From: Rhizobacter koreensis
GTDB taxonomy: Bacteria; Pseudomonadota; Gammaproteobacteria; Burkholderiales; Burkholderiaceae_C
Reading direction: 5' to 3'
NCBI RefSeq assembly: GCF_013366375.1
Contig: NZ_JABWMJ010000002.1
Span: forward strand, 598,249 to 662,248
DNA: 64,000 nucleotides
Shown: piece after piece, positions 22,395 to 31,663 of the stretch
How the letters are laid out: each line of letters opens with the position of its first letter
Position numbering within the stretch: the stretch's first letter is position 1
The notes under the pieces: model-generated
Databases searched by the model: none
The model's input: the letters and a program-made list of their open reading frames with translations, nothing else
Told to the model about the DNA's origin: nothing
Translations under genes and position numbers: made by a program

Positions 22395-23732
22395 TCAGGA
22401 GGCGGGAGCGCCGACGTCGCGGATGTTGAAGCGGCGCCGCTGCCAGGCGTCCCAGGTTCGCCGGGGATTGCCGATCGAGACGAGGTAATAGAGCACCTTC
22501 AGGACAAAAATCGACAGCCAGATCGGCGTCTTGCCGTAGATGTCGCCGGCGAGCAGCGAGATGAGCGCTTCCTTGACGCGGAAGGGGTTCTGAGGCGACA
22601 TGAAGAACTCGCGCATCGTCGGGTTGGTGACCCGAAAGATGAACCACGAGAACTCGCGCGGGCCGTGACGCGCCAGGCGGTTGAAGCGGCGCCGTGCGGC
22701 CGCCGCCTCAGCCGGCCGCTCGAGCGTGGTCTCGACCACCTGGACGGCCTCGAACGCGGTCTGCATCGCGATCAGCACGCCCGACGAGAACACCGGGTCG
22801 ACGAACGCGTAGGCGTCGCCGAGCATCACGTAGCGCTCGCCGCTGCTGCGCGAGCTGGAATACGAGTAGTTGCCCGTGGCGTGCACTTCCGACACCAGCG
22901 TCGCGCCCCGCATGCGGGCGGCGAGCTTCGGGCAGAGCGCGATCGTGTCCATGAAGAAGTCGGTGAGAGGCTTCTTGCGCGTCTTGAGGTAGTGCGGCCA
23001 GCACACCGCACCGACGCTGGTCACGCCGTCGGCCAGCGGGATGAACCAGAACCAGCCGTGCTCGAACCAGTAGATCTGGATGTTGCCCTCGCGCTTGCCG
23101 AGCGAGCGCTCGACCCCGGTGAAGTGCGCGTAGAGCGCCGAGCTGTTGTGGCGCGGGTTCTTCTCCTTGCAGCGGAACTGGTTCGCGAGCAGCGTGTCGC
23201 GCCCGGAGGCGTCGACCACGTAACGCACGCGCCAGGTCTCCCGGGTGCCGTCGGCGGCATCGACCTGCACGGTCGCGCCGGCGTCGTCGAACTCGACCTG
23301 GCGCACCCGGGTGCCTTCGAGCGTGCGCGCACCCTTGGCGGCGGCGTTGCGGAACAGCAGCTCGTCGAGCTGCGAGCGGCGCACCTGCCAGGCGTACGGC
23401 ATCGACTTGTCGTGGGCCTCGGCGAACTCGATCGCCGACTCGTGGTCGTGGGTCGGCGAGACGAACTCGGCGCCCCACTTGCGCATGCCGATCGCCTCGA
23501 CCTGTTCGCGCACGCCGAGGCGCTCGAACAAGGTGACGTTGGCCGGCAGCAGCGACTCGCCAATGTGGAAGCGCGGGTGCTGCGCCTTCTCCATCACGAC
23601 GACGTCGCGGCCACGCTCGGCGAGCAGCGCGGCGATCGTCGAGCCGGCGGGACCGCCTCCGATGACGAGCACGTCGCAGGTCTTCACGGCGGTCGCGGGC
23701 GGGAGGTCGGTCTGGGTCGGCCGGCTCTGCAT
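22395..23732 (-). CDS. Flavin-dependent halogenase-like FAD oxidoreductase
   Basis: A 445-residue FAD-dependent monooxygenase-fold protein. The FAD loop GGGPAGS is at 25-31, and HIGESLLP follows at about 56-63. The motif WxWxIP that marks flavin-dependent halogenases is present as WFWFIP (227-232). The FxxPxxSxG motif is present as FVDPVFSSG (310-318). K85 in GMRKWGAEF lies where phenol/pyrrole-type halogenases have their catalytic lysine. These features support true halogenase chemistry, although many relatives are annotated only as oxidoreductases. CCAGGAG upstream of the ATG is a good ribosome binding site. Halogenase-like genes occur in xanthomonadin clusters, whose pigments are brominated. 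Confidence 0.85.
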   Translation of the reverse strand: MQSRPTQTDLPPATAVKTCDVLVIGGGPAGSTIAALLAERGRDVVVMEKAQHPRFHIGESLLPANVTLFERLGVREQVEAIGMRKWGAEFVSPTHDHESAIEFAEAHDKSMPYAWQVRRSQLDELLFRNAAAKGARTLEGTRVRQVEFDDAGATVQVDAADGTRETWRVRYVVDASGRDTLLANQFRCKEKNPRHNSSALYAHFTGVERSLGKREGNIQIYWFEHGWFWFIPLADGVTSVGAVCWPHYLKTRKKPLTDFFMDTIALCPKLAARMRGATLVSEVHATGNYSYSSSRSSGERYVMLGDAYAFVDPVFSSGVLIAMQTAFEAVQVVETTLERPAEAAAARRRFNRLARHGPREFSWFIFRVTNPTMREFFMSPQNPFRVKEALISLLAGDIYGKTPIWLSIFVLKVLYYLVSIGNPRRTWDAWQRRRFNIRDVGAPAS

Positions 23733-23982
23733 CGGCGCTCCTGGCTACGGTCGCCGGGCGCGCCCGGGCGGTCACTCGAATGGAGCGCGATTCTATCGTC
23801 GCGCCGACCCGCTTCATCCCCTGCGCGGGCGGTTGCGGGCCTGCGTCACGAACGGCAGGCCAACGCATGCGCCGCGGGCGGCGGGAGCCGCCCGGCCGAG
23901 AGCGTGGACGCCCCGAAATCGCCTTCGCGCGGCCGTTCGACGGCGCCTTGCGACCGCCCGAGCCGCGCTCGGGCCGCCGCGC

Positions 23983-24624
23983 TCAACGCGACGGGCGCGA
24001 GCCGCTCGCGAGCGCGTAGACGCCGAGGCCGGCGTACACGGCGGCGCCGAGCCACGCGCCGGCACGGCGCAGCGAACCGATGCCCTGCAGGCGCGGCGCG
24101 ACGCGCGCCGCCGCGCACACGTAGGCGGCGTCGCTCGCCGCCGCGATCGCGACGAAGGCGCTTGCGTAGGCCGCGGCCTGGAGCAGCGTCGAGCCGGCCG
24201 GGTCGATGAACGGCGGCAAGAAGGCGGCGAAGAAGAGCGCCGTCTTCGGGTTGAGCAGCGCGACCACCAAGCCGTCGCGGAACAGCGCGGGCGTCCGCGC
24301 GCCCGGCGGCGCGGCCGCGGCCGGCCCGGCGCCGCGCAAGGTCTGCCACGCGAGCCAGAACAGGTAGAGCGCGCCGGCGGCCTTGACGACGGTGAAGGCC
24401 AGCGCCGAGGCTGCGAACAGCGCCGCGAGGCCGAGCGAGGCGCCGAGCGCGTTGCCCCAGTTGCCGAGCGCCACGCCGGCGACCGACACCAGGCCGGCGC
24501 GCCGGCCCTGCGCCAGCGTGCGCGTGACGACGTACACCACGCCCGGGCCGGGCGTTACCGCCAGTGCGGTGCTCGCCAGCACGAAGGCGGCGACGAGCGG
24601 CAGCGCCGGCGCCGCGTCGCTCAT
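23983..24624 (-). CDS. LysE/RhtB-family amino-acid exporter
   Basis: A 213-residue membrane protein with about six hydrophobic segments. It carries the family signature TPGPGVVYVVTRTLAQGRRAG near the N-terminus and LLNPKTALFFAAFLPPFID in the middle. Such exporters remove amino acids or related metabolites from the cytoplasm. Its ATG at 24624 overlaps the stop of the nitronate monooxygenase-like gene (ATGA), so the two are coupled. Substrate unknown. Confidence 0.92.
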   Translation of the reverse strand: MSDAAPALPLVAAFVLASTALAVTPGPGVVYVVTRTLAQGRRAGLVSVAGVALGNWGNALGASLGLAALFAASALAFTVVKAAGALYLFWLAWQTLRGAGPAAAAPPGARTPALFRDGLVVALLNPKTALFFAAFLPPFIDPAGSTLLQAAAYASAFVAIAAASDAAYVCAAARVAPRLQGIGSLRRAGAWLGAAVYAGLGVYALASGSRPSR

Positions 24625-25658
24625 CGTCGGTCCGGCATCAGGGCGCGCGTCAGCTCGGCGGCCGGAACGGCGCGGCAGCCGCTGACGTTCTGGCCGGCCC
24701 AGAGCGGCGAGAAGTCGCCGCTGCCGGCCTGCTCGGCGCGCGCGCGCAGCGGTGCGATCGCGGCAGTGGCGAGCGGGAACTCGGGCGCGGGTCCGATCGG
24801 CCCGAGTTCGCGCATCAGGCGGTTGACGATGCCGCGCGCCGGCCGTCCGGTGAAGAGGTTGGTGAGCGCGGTGTGACGCGCCGCGTCGCTGGTGAGCGCG
24901 GTGCGGTGCAGCGCGCTCGTCGTCGCCTCGGGGCACAGCATGTAAGCCGTGCCGAGCTGCACCCCGGCGGCGCCGAGCGCGAGCGCGGCGGCGACGCCGT
25001 CCGCATCGGCGATGCCGCCGGCGGCGATCACCGGCACCCTGACACGGGCGACGATCTGCGGCACCAGCGCGAAGGTGCCGACCTGGGTCGTGAGGTCGTC
25101 CGAGAGGAAGATGCCGCGGTGTCCGCCGGCCTCGAGGCCCTGCGCGATGACGGCATCGACGCCACGCTCCGAGAGCCAGAGCGCCTCGTCGACGGTGGTC
25201 GCCGACGCCAGCACCTTGGCGCCCATGGCGCGCACCCGCTGCAGCAGGTCGGGCGCCGGCAGTCCGAAGTGGAAACTCACGACCGGGGGCCGGAACTCGT
25301 CAAGCAGATCGGCGGCTTCGTGGCTGAACGGCAGGCGGCCGGGACCTTCGGGGATCGTCGCCGCGTCGATGCCGAACTCGCGGTGATAGGGCGCGAGCGC
25401 GGCGCGCCAGGCCGCCTCGCGGCCGGCGTCGGCGACCGGCTGCTCGTGGGCGAAGAAGTTGACGTTGAAGGGCTTCTCGGTGTTCGCGCGGATCGCGGCG
25501 AGCTCGCGCCGCAGCGCGTCGGGCGCGAGCATCGCGCAGGGCAGCGACCCGAGACCGCCCGCATTCGACACCGCGATCGCGAGGGCCGGACCCTGCACGC
25601 CCGCCATCGGCGCCTGGATGATCGGCAGGTCGATGCCGAGGAGCTGCTGCAGGTTCAT
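24621..25658 (-). CDS. Nitronate monooxygenase-like FMN protein
   Basis: A 345-residue TIM-barrel flavoprotein of the nitronate monooxygenase / 2-nitropropane dioxygenase family. It begins LLGIDLPIIQAPMAGVQGP, has VSNAGGLGSL, an AQGLEAGGHRG segment with the active-site histidine, VIAAGGIADA and GAAGVQLGTAYMLC for FMN phosphate binding. Such enzymes oxidise propionate-3-nitronate or other alkyl nitronates. It lies 101 bases downstream of livF on the same strand. No convincing ribosome binding site is visible at the ATG. Confidence 0.92.
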   Translation of the reverse strand: MNLQQLLGIDLPIIQAPMAGVQGPALAIAVSNAGGLGSLPCAMLAPDALRRELAAIRANTEKPFNVNFFAHEQPVADAGREAAWRAALAPYHREFGIDAATIPEGPGRLPFSHEAADLLDEFRPPVVSFHFGLPAPDLLQRVRAMGAKVLASATTVDEALWLSERGVDAVIAQGLEAGGHRGIFLSDDLTTQVGTFALVPQIVARVRVPVIAAGGIADADGVAAALALGAAGVQLGTAYMLCPEATTSALHRTALTSDAARHTALTNLFTGRPARGIVNRLMRELGPIGPAPEFPLATAAIAPLRARAEQAGSGDFSPLWAGQNVSGCRAVPAAELTRALMPDRR

Positions 25659-25759
25659 GGTGTCGCACCAGGAGAGAACGGCGAGCGATTCTCCGGCCGC
25701 GCTCCGAACGCCGTCAAACCGGTTTCGCCACGTTGCGGCCGCCGTGCGGCCCGGCCGCC

Positions 25760-26497
25760 CTACTCGCCCAGGTACGCCGCGCGAACCTTCGGGTCGTGCA
25801 GCAGGTCGTCTGCGGCACCGCCCATCGTGACCTCGCCCGACTCCATCACGTAGCCGCGCGACGCCAGCTCGAGCGCGCGGCTCGCGTTCTGCTCGACCAG
25901 CAGGATCGTCGTTCCCTGCGCGTGGATGTCGCCGACGACCTCGAAGATCTTGTCGACCATCAGCGGCGACAGGCCCATCGACGGCTCGTCGAGCAGCAGC
26001 AGCTTGGGCCGCGCCATGAGGCCGCGCCCCATCGCGAGCATCTGCTGCTCGCCGCCGCTCATCGTGCCGGCGAGCTGGTTGCGACGCTCCTTGAGGCGCG
26101 GAAAGATCGAGAACACGCGGTCGATGTCGGCGGCGACGTCGGCATCGCGCCGCACGAACGCGCCCATCTGCAGGTTCTCGGTGATCGTCATGCGGGTGAA
26201 CATGCCGCGCCCCTCGGGCACCATCACGAGGCCTTGCTTGACGAGCTCCCACGGGCCCTGGCCGCGGATGCTGCGACCGAGGAACTCGATGTCGCCACCG
26301 GCAGCCGCCAGCGAGCCGGTGATGGCCTTCAGCGTGGTGGTCTTGCCGGCGCCGTTGGCACCGATCAGGCTCACCAGCTCGCCGGCCGCGACGTCGAGCG
26401 AGATGCCCTTGACGGCCTGGATGCCGCCGTAGGCGACCCGCAGGCCGGTGACGCGAAGCAGCGGCGCGGCCGCGGACGGGGTCGGGTTCGGCGTCAT
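25760..26497 (-). CDS. livF: Branched-chain amino-acid ABC transporter ATPase LivF
   Basis: A 245-residue ABC ATPase with Walker A GANGAGKTT, signature MSGGEQQML and Walker B LLLLDEPSMGLSP. The signature with Q-Q and the C-terminal YLGE ending are typical of LivF. It energises uptake of branched-chain amino acids or similar amides together with LivG, LivM and LivH. Last gene of the liv operon, 52 bases after livG. Confidence 0.95.
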   Translation of the reverse strand: MTPNPTPSAAAPLLRVTGLRVAYGGIQAVKGISLDVAAGELVSLIGANGAGKTTTLKAITGSLAAAGGDIEFLGRSIRGQGPWELVKQGLVMVPEGRGMFTRMTITENLQMGAFVRRDADVAADIDRVFSIFPRLKERRNQLAGTMSGGEQQMLAMGRGLMARPKLLLLDEPSMGLSPLMVDKIFEVVGDIHAQGTTILLVEQNASRALELASRGYVMESGEVTMGGAADDLLHDPKVRAAYLGE

Positions 26498-26549
26498 GGG
26501 CGCGGTGATGGCGGCAGGCGGTCGGCGGTCGAGGGTTCGGGTGCGCGCA

Positions 26550-27377
26550 TCAGTGCGGCTTGTGGCTGGCGCCGAGGTAGGCCTCGATCACCTTCGGGTC
26601 GCGCTGCACCTCGGCCGGCGTGCCCTCGGCGATGGGCTTGCCATAGTCGAGCACGGTGACGCGGTCGCACAGACCCATGACCAGCTTCACGTCGTGCTCG
26701 ATCAGCAGGATGGTGCGGCCGTCGGCCTGGATGCGCTCGATCAGCTGCTGCAGGACGATCTTCTCGGTCGCGTTCATGCCGGCCGCGGGTTCGTCGAGCG
26801 CGATCAGCTTGGGCTCGGTGGCGAGCGCGCGCGCCACCTCGAGGCGGCGCTGGTCGCCGTAGCTCAGCGTGCGCGCCTTGTAGTCGGCGAGCGCGCCGAT
26901 GCCGACGTAGTCGAGCAGCTCGCGCGCGCGCTCGGCGATCGCGACCTCCTCGGCCTTGAACGCGGCGGTGCGGAACACGGCGCCGATCAGCCCCGAGTGC
27001 GTGCGCACGTGGCGGCCGACCATCACGTTCTCGAGCGCGGTCATGTCGGCGAACAGGCGGATGTTCTGGAAGGTGCGCGCGATGCCGGCCTTGGCGACCG
27101 CGTGCACCGCCGACGGCTCGTAGCGCCGGCCGCCGAGCTCGAAGCTGCCGGCGTCGGGCGTGTAGAGCCCGGTGATCACGTTGAAGAAGGTTGTCTTGCC
27201 GGCGCCGTTCGGGCCGATCAGGCCGTAGATCTGGCCTTCCTGGATCGTGATGCCGACGTCCGACAGCGCCTGCAGGCCACCGAAGCGCTTGGAGACGCCA
27301 CGCACCTGCAGCACCGGCGGACGGGTGCCGGCACCGGCCGTGAGCGCCGGCTGGCTTTCGACGCTGGCCTCACGCAT
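26550..27377 (-). CDS. livG: Branched-chain amino-acid ABC transporter ATPase LivG
   Basis: A 275-residue ABC ATPase with Walker A GPNGAGKTT, signature LSYGDQRRLE and Walker B LIALDEPAAGMN. The LSYGDQRRLE signature and the C-terminal extension are characteristic of LivG. A short hydrophilic N-terminal extension of about 18 residues precedes the ABC domain. Its start overlaps the livM stop by eight bases. Confidence 0.95.
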   Translation of the reverse strand: MREASVESQPALTAGAGTRPPVLQVRGVSKRFGGLQALSDVGITIQEGQIYGLIGPNGAGKTTFFNVITGLYTPDAGSFELGGRRYEPSAVHAVAKAGIARTFQNIRLFADMTALENVMVGRHVRTHSGLIGAVFRTAAFKAEEVAIAERARELLDYVGIGALADYKARTLSYGDQRRLEVARALATEPKLIALDEPAAGMNATEKIVLQQLIERIQADGRTILLIEHDVKLVMGLCDRVTVLDYGKPIAEGTPAEVQRDPKVIEAYLGASHKPH

Positions 27378-28587
27378 GGCGGGTGCCGCTCGGGTGCGGG
27401 TCGTTGGTCGCCGCGCTGGTGCCGCTCGCGACCGGTTGCGGCAGCGCCGGATCGGGCTCGCCTTCGGCGCCGACCTTGGGCTGCGGCAGTGCGCGGCCGT
27501 GCTCGGGCGAAGGCCAGAGGCCCCGCGGGCGCGCCAGCATGATGCCGATCATCGCGAGCGCGACCAGCAGCTGGCGCAGGATCGCGGCGTCGAGACGGCC
27601 GTCGGTCATCTGCTGCAGCGGCCCGGCGACGTAGCGCAGCACCTCGGGCAATGCCGCCAGCAGCAGCGCGCCGACGATCACGCCCGGCAGGTGCCCGATG
27701 CCCCCGAGCACGACCATCGCGACGATCATGATCGACTCCTGCAGGCTGAACGACTCGGGCGAGATGAAGCTCTGGAACGACGCGAACATCACGCCGGCGA
27801 CGCCGCCGAAGGTCGCGCCCATGCCGAATGCGAGCAGCTTGAGGTTGCGCGTGTTGATGCCCATCGCCTTGGCGGCGACCTCGTCCTCGCGGATCGCCAT
27901 CCACGCGCGGCCGATCCGGCTGCGCTCGAGCCGGTAGCAGATCACCACCGCGAGCACGACGAGGATGACGAACAGGTAGTAGTAGTTCGTGACCTTCGGG
28001 AACTCGAGACCGAACACCTCGTGCGTGGTGCCGAGGCTGAAGTCGGTGAACGGGATCTTGATCTCGTCGATGCCGCTCAGCCCCTTGGGGCCGTTGGTGA
28101 TGTTGACCGGCGCGTCGAGGTTGTTCATGAAGACGCGCACGATCTCGCCAAAGCCGAGCGTGACGATCGCCAGGTAGTCGCCCCGCAGCTTGAGCGTCGG
28201 CGCGCCGAGCAGCACGCCGGCGGCGCCCGCCAGCAAGGCACCGAGCGGCACCACCAGCAGCAGCGGCGTGTGGATGCCGTTCGGGAACATTTGGGCGATC
28301 CACGGGAACGTGCTCGCGAGGTGCGGCGACGCGAGCAGGCCGAACATGTACGCGCCCACGGCGTAGAACGCGACGTAGCCGAGGTCGAGCAGCCCCGCGT
28401 AGCCGACCACGATGTTGAGGCCGAGCGCGAGCAGCACGTAGAGCAGCGCGATGTCGACGATGCGGACCCAGGCGTTGCCGGGGTTGCCGCTCAGCACCAT
28501 CGAGATGTGCTGCATCGCGAACGGCACCACCAGCAGCGCGAGCGCCGCGACGAGGAAGACGACGAGCCGGTTGCTGCGCAGGTTCAT
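27370..28587 (-). CDS. livM: Branched-chain amino-acid ABC transporter permease LivM
   Basis: A roughly 405-residue permease with about ten membrane segments and the cytoplasmic coupling segment typical of the family (DYLAIVTLGFGEIVR, then GRAWMAIREDEVAA). The C-terminal ~65 residues are a hydrophilic tail. The ATG at 28587 has GAGG five bases upstream and is preferred over an in-frame GTG at 28593. It starts seven bases after livH stops. Confidence 0.94.
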   Translation of the reverse strand: MNLRSNRLVVFLVAALALLVVPFAMQHISMVLSGNPGNAWVRIVDIALLYVLLALGLNIVVGYAGLLDLGYVAFYAVGAYMFGLLASPHLASTFPWIAQMFPNGIHTPLLLVVPLGALLAGAAGVLLGAPTLKLRGDYLAIVTLGFGEIVRVFMNNLDAPVNITNGPKGLSGIDEIKIPFTDFSLGTTHEVFGLEFPKVTNYYYLFVILVVLAVVICYRLERSRIGRAWMAIREDEVAAKAMGINTRNLKLLAFGMGATFGGVAGVMFASFQSFISPESFSLQESIMIVAMVVLGGIGHLPGVIVGALLLAALPEVLRYVAGPLQQMTDGRLDAAILRQLLVALAMIGIMLARPRGLWPSPEHGRALPQPKVGAEGEPDPALPQPVASGTSAATNDPHPSGTRHA

Positions 28588-28594
28588 CGCCACC

Positions 28595-29518
28595 TCACGC
28601 GCGGTCGGCGACGCGCTCGCCGAGCAGGCCCTGCGGACGCAGCGTCAACACCAGGATCAGCACGACGAACGCGAAGATGTCCTGGTAGTGGCTGCCGAGC
28701 ACGCCGCCGGTGATGATGCCGATGTAGCCCGCACCGAACGACTCGATGAGGCCGAGCAGGACGCCACCGACCATCGCGCCGGCGAGGTTGCCGATGCCGC
28801 CGAACACCGCCGCGGTGAACGCCTTGAGGCCCGGAAGGAACCCCATCGTGTGCTGCACCGAGCCGTAGTTGGCCGCGTACATCACGCCGGCGAGCGCGGC
28901 GAGTGCCGCGCCGATCACGAACGTCGCCGAGATCACGGTGTCGGGCCGCACGCCCATCAGCGCGGCGACGCGCGGGTTCTCGGCGGTGGCCCGCATCGCG
29001 CGCCCGAGCCGGGTGCGGTTGACGAGGTACATCAGCCCGGCGAGCGTGACGGCGGTGACGACGAGGATGACGATCTGCACGGTGTTGATCACCGCGCCGC
29101 CGATGAAGAACGGCTCGCTCGGCAGCAGGATCGGGTACGACTTGTAGGTCGGCTTCCAGATGATCATGGCGAGCGTCTGCAGCAGCAGGCTCATGCCCAT
29201 CGCGGTGATCAGCGGCGCGAGGCGCGGCGCGTTGCGCAGCGGCCGGTACGCGACCTTCTCGATCACGAAGTTGAGGATGGTGCAGACGACGATCGCCGCG
29301 GCGAGCGAAATCAGCAGCAGCAGCCAGCCCGGCAGGCCGTAATCGGCCAGGGCGGTGACGACGGTCCAGCTCGTCAGCGCACCGACCATCAGCACCTCGC
29401 CGTGCGCGAAGTTGATGAGGTTGATGATGCCGTAGACCATCGTGTAGCCGAGTGCAATGAGCGCGTAGACGCTGCCGAGCACCAGACCGTTGATGATCTG
29501 CTGGATGAAGGTATCCAT
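28595..29518 (-). CDS. livH: Branched-chain amino-acid ABC transporter permease LivH
   Basis: A 307-residue inner-membrane permease beginning MDTFIQQIINGLVLGSVYAL, with the GYTMVYGIINLINFAHGE segment typical of LivH and GRAMRATAENPRVAALMG in the coupling loop. It is the first gene of livHMGF. The periplasmic binding protein LivK, often next to such operons, is not found in this window and must be encoded elsewhere if the transporter is complete. Confidence 0.95.
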   Translation of the reverse strand: MDTFIQQIINGLVLGSVYALIALGYTMVYGIINLINFAHGEVLMVGALTSWTVVTALADYGLPGWLLLLISLAAAIVVCTILNFVIEKVAYRPLRNAPRLAPLITAMGMSLLLQTLAMIIWKPTYKSYPILLPSEPFFIGGAVINTVQIVILVVTAVTLAGLMYLVNRTRLGRAMRATAENPRVAALMGVRPDTVISATFVIGAALAALAGVMYAANYGSVQHTMGFLPGLKAFTAAVFGGIGNLAGAMVGGVLLGLIESFGAGYIGIITGGVLGSHYQDIFAFVVLILVLTLRPQGLLGERVADRA

Positions 29519-29888
29519 TCGATTGGCTTTCGGGTCGGGCCGCGGGTCGGGCGGATTCTAGGGTTCAGGCGCGGGCCGGCCAGACGCTCGCGCCAGGGTC
29601 GCAGCACGATCCGCGCCAGCCCGAGCCTGCGACGCTCCGGCGTACGTCCGGCGCGGCACGCGCCGGCAGGCGAACGCGTATCGAGCAGGGTCTCGGTTGT
29701 GCACGTCGGCTGGCTCGACGCGGCCGCGGCGGCGGCTCTCGCCGGCAGCGCCGAGGCACGGCCGGTCCGACCATTCTGTGCCCGAGCGTCGCGGCGCCTC
29801 AGCGGGTAACTGCGGTCAGACGCCGCATCAGGCCACGAGCGGCAGCGCGGTCGCGAAGCCCGCTCGGCGCGCGCCCGGCGCCGGCGCT
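29519..29888. other. Intergenic stretch without recognisable gene
   Basis: About 370 bases between livH and rarA, both on the minus strand. It should hold the livH promoter near its left end; TAGAAT on the minus strand (29560-29555) could be a -10 box but no matching -35 is seen. The remainder is GC-rich with no tRNA, repeat array or convincing open frame. I see no terminator with a U-tract for rarA. Confidence 0.5.
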
Positions 29889-31277
29889 TCAGCCGTCCGT
29901 CGGATCGGGTGCCGGCGCCTCCGCGCGCGCCGCGTCGTTCAGCGCGCGCAGCTCGGCGAGCCGCTCGCCGATGCGGATCTCGAGCCCGCGGCTGACCGGC
30001 TGATAGAAGCGGGGCGGCTCGAGGCCGTCGGGCCAGTAGCTCTCGCCCGCGGCGAAGCCCCCGGCCTCGTCGTGCGCGTAGCGGTAGTTCTTGCCGTAGT
30101 CCAGGCTCTTCATCAGCGCGGTCGGCGCGTTGCGCAGGCGCAGCGGTACCGGCCGCGTGGTGTCGCGCTTGATGAACGCGCGCACGTCGTTGTAGGCCCG
30201 GTAGACCGCGTTGCTCTTGGGCGCGACCGCGAGGTAGACCACCGCCTCCGCGAGCGCGAGCTCGCCCTCGGGCGAGCCGAGGCGCTCGTAGACCTCGGCG
30301 GCGTCGAGCGCGAGGCGCAGCGCACGCGGGTCGGCGAGACCGATGTCCTCGCTTGCCATCCGCACGATGCGGCGCGCCGCGTAGCGCGGGTCGACGCCGC
30401 CGTCGAGCATGCGCACGAACCAGTAGAGCGACGCATCCGGGTCGCTGCCGCGGACCGCCTTGTGAAGCGCCGAGATCGTGTCGTAGAACTGCTCGCCGCC
30501 CTTGTCGTAGCGGCGGAGCTGCTCGCCGAGCGCCTGTTCGAGCGCCGCCTCGTCGATCGCTTCCGGCGCCGCGGCGTGGCTCGGCGACTCCACCCCGTCG
30601 CGACCGGCCGGTCGCTGCCCGGCCCGCACCGTCGCGACCAGGTTCTCGTAGGCGTTGAGCAGCCGGCGCGCATCGCCGTCGGCATAGCCGATCAGCCGGG
30701 TGCGCGCCGCATCGGTGAGCGGCGGCGCGGCGAGCAGCGCCTGCGCGCGCACGAGCAGCTCGGTCATGTCGGCGTCGTCGAGCGTCTTCAGCACGTGCAC
30801 GGTCGCGCGCGACAGCAGCGCCGAGTTGACCTCGAACGACGGGTTCTCGGTGGTCGCCCCGATGAAAGTCAGCAGGCCCGACTCGACGTGCGGCAGGAAG
30901 GCGTCCTGCTGGCTCTTGTTGAAGCGGTGCACCTCGTCGACGAACACCACCGTCGCGCGGCCCGCCGCGCGCGCGGCCTGCGCGCGTTCGACCGCCTCGC
31001 GGATGTCCTTCACGCCGCCGAGCACCGCCGACATGGCGATGAACTGCGCCGCAAACGCATCGGCCATCAGGCGCGCCAGCGTCGTCTTGCCGACGCCGGG
31101 CGGGCCCCACAGGATCATCGAGTGCAGGCGCCCGGACTCGAACGCGACGCGCAGCGGCTTGCCGGGCCCGAGCAGGTGGCGCTGGCCGATCACCTCGTCG
31201 AGCGTCTTCGGGCGCAGGCGTTCGGCGAGCGGCGCGCCGACGTCGGGTGCGTCGAGCTCGAGCGATGCCTGGCTCAC
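29889..31277 (-). CDS. rarA: Replication-associated recombination protein A (RarA/MgsA)
   Basis: A 462-residue AAA+ ATPase related to clamp loaders, which acts at stalled replication forks. Walker A GPPGVGKTT is at 58-66, Walker B VVFVDEVHRF near 112, and sensor-1 GATTENPSF follows. The C-terminal tetramerisation region includes KSLDYGKNYRYAHDEAGGFA. In many Proteobacteria rarA directly follows lolA; here an oppositely oriented ACP-ketosynthase pair separates them. The ATG at 31277 gives the normal length. Confidence 0.95.
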   Translation of the reverse strand: MSQASLELDAPDVGAPLAERLRPKTLDEVIGQRHLLGPGKPLRVAFESGRLHSMILWGPPGVGKTTLARLMADAFAAQFIAMSAVLGGVKDIREAVERAQAARAAGRATVVFVDEVHRFNKSQQDAFLPHVESGLLTFIGATTENPSFEVNSALLSRATVHVLKTLDDADMTELLVRAQALLAAPPLTDAARTRLIGYADGDARRLLNAYENLVATVRAGQRPAGRDGVESPSHAAAPEAIDEAALEQALGEQLRRYDKGGEQFYDTISALHKAVRGSDPDASLYWFVRMLDGGVDPRYAARRIVRMASEDIGLADPRALRLALDAAEVYERLGSPEGELALAEAVVYLAVAPKSNAVYRAYNDVRAFIKRDTTRPVPLRLRNAPTALMKSLDYGKNYRYAHDEAGGFAAGESYWPDGLEPPRFYQPVSRGLEIRIGERLAELRALNDAARAEAPAPDPTDG

Positions 31278-31387
31278 GGAAAACGCACGGAAAGCGGCGA
31301 CATGGCGCGCGATTCTGCCGCGCCGGTCGAAAACGGGCCGCCGACATAAGATCGATCATCGGCCTTCCGGCTGCAGCGCCGCCCTGC

Positions 31388-31663
31388 ATGAACCCTCCGA
31401 CCTTCGCGACGATCGCCTCCGTTCTGGTCGATCAGTTCCACGTCGACGCCGAGAAGGCGAACCCCGCGGCCACGCTCGACGGGCTCGGCCTCGACTCGCT
31501 CGCGCTGATGGAGTTCGTCTTCGCGGTCGAGGACCGCTTCGACGTGCGCATCCCCGAGGACCGGCTCGATCCGCGCGAGGCGGGCGTCACGCTCGAGCGT
31601 CTCTCGGACCTGATCGACGAGGCGGTCGCGGCCCGGCAACCGGTCGATGACGTCGCCGGCTAG
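31388..31663 (+). CDS. Acyl carrier protein next to ketosynthase
   Basis: A 91-residue acyl carrier protein with the attachment motif GLGLDSLALMEF (serine S37). It overlaps the following ketosynthase gene by 17 bases, so the two are expected to act together. The type is close to secondary-metabolism ACPs rather than the FabD/FabG-linked housekeeping ACP, judged from its motif and partner only. It probably supplies the second ACP (ApeE/ApeF-like) of the aryl polyene pathway whose main operon is at 10252-19339. Confidence 0.9.
   Translation: MNPPTFATIASVLVDQFHVDAEKANPAATLDGLGLDSLALMEFVFAVEDRFDVRIPEDRLDPREAGVTLERLSDLIDEAVAARQPVDDVAG

Noticed and set aside
29565..29888. Short open frames in the gap between livH and rarA considered as small genes
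   Set aside because: No ribosome binding site, arginine-rich composition and no conserved-looking segments.
31388..31663. The ACP gene considered as the housekeeping acpP
   Set aside because: It lacks fabD/fabG/fabF neighbours of the primary cluster, and its attachment-site context (GLGLDSLALME) differs from the usual primary ACP DSLDTVE type.
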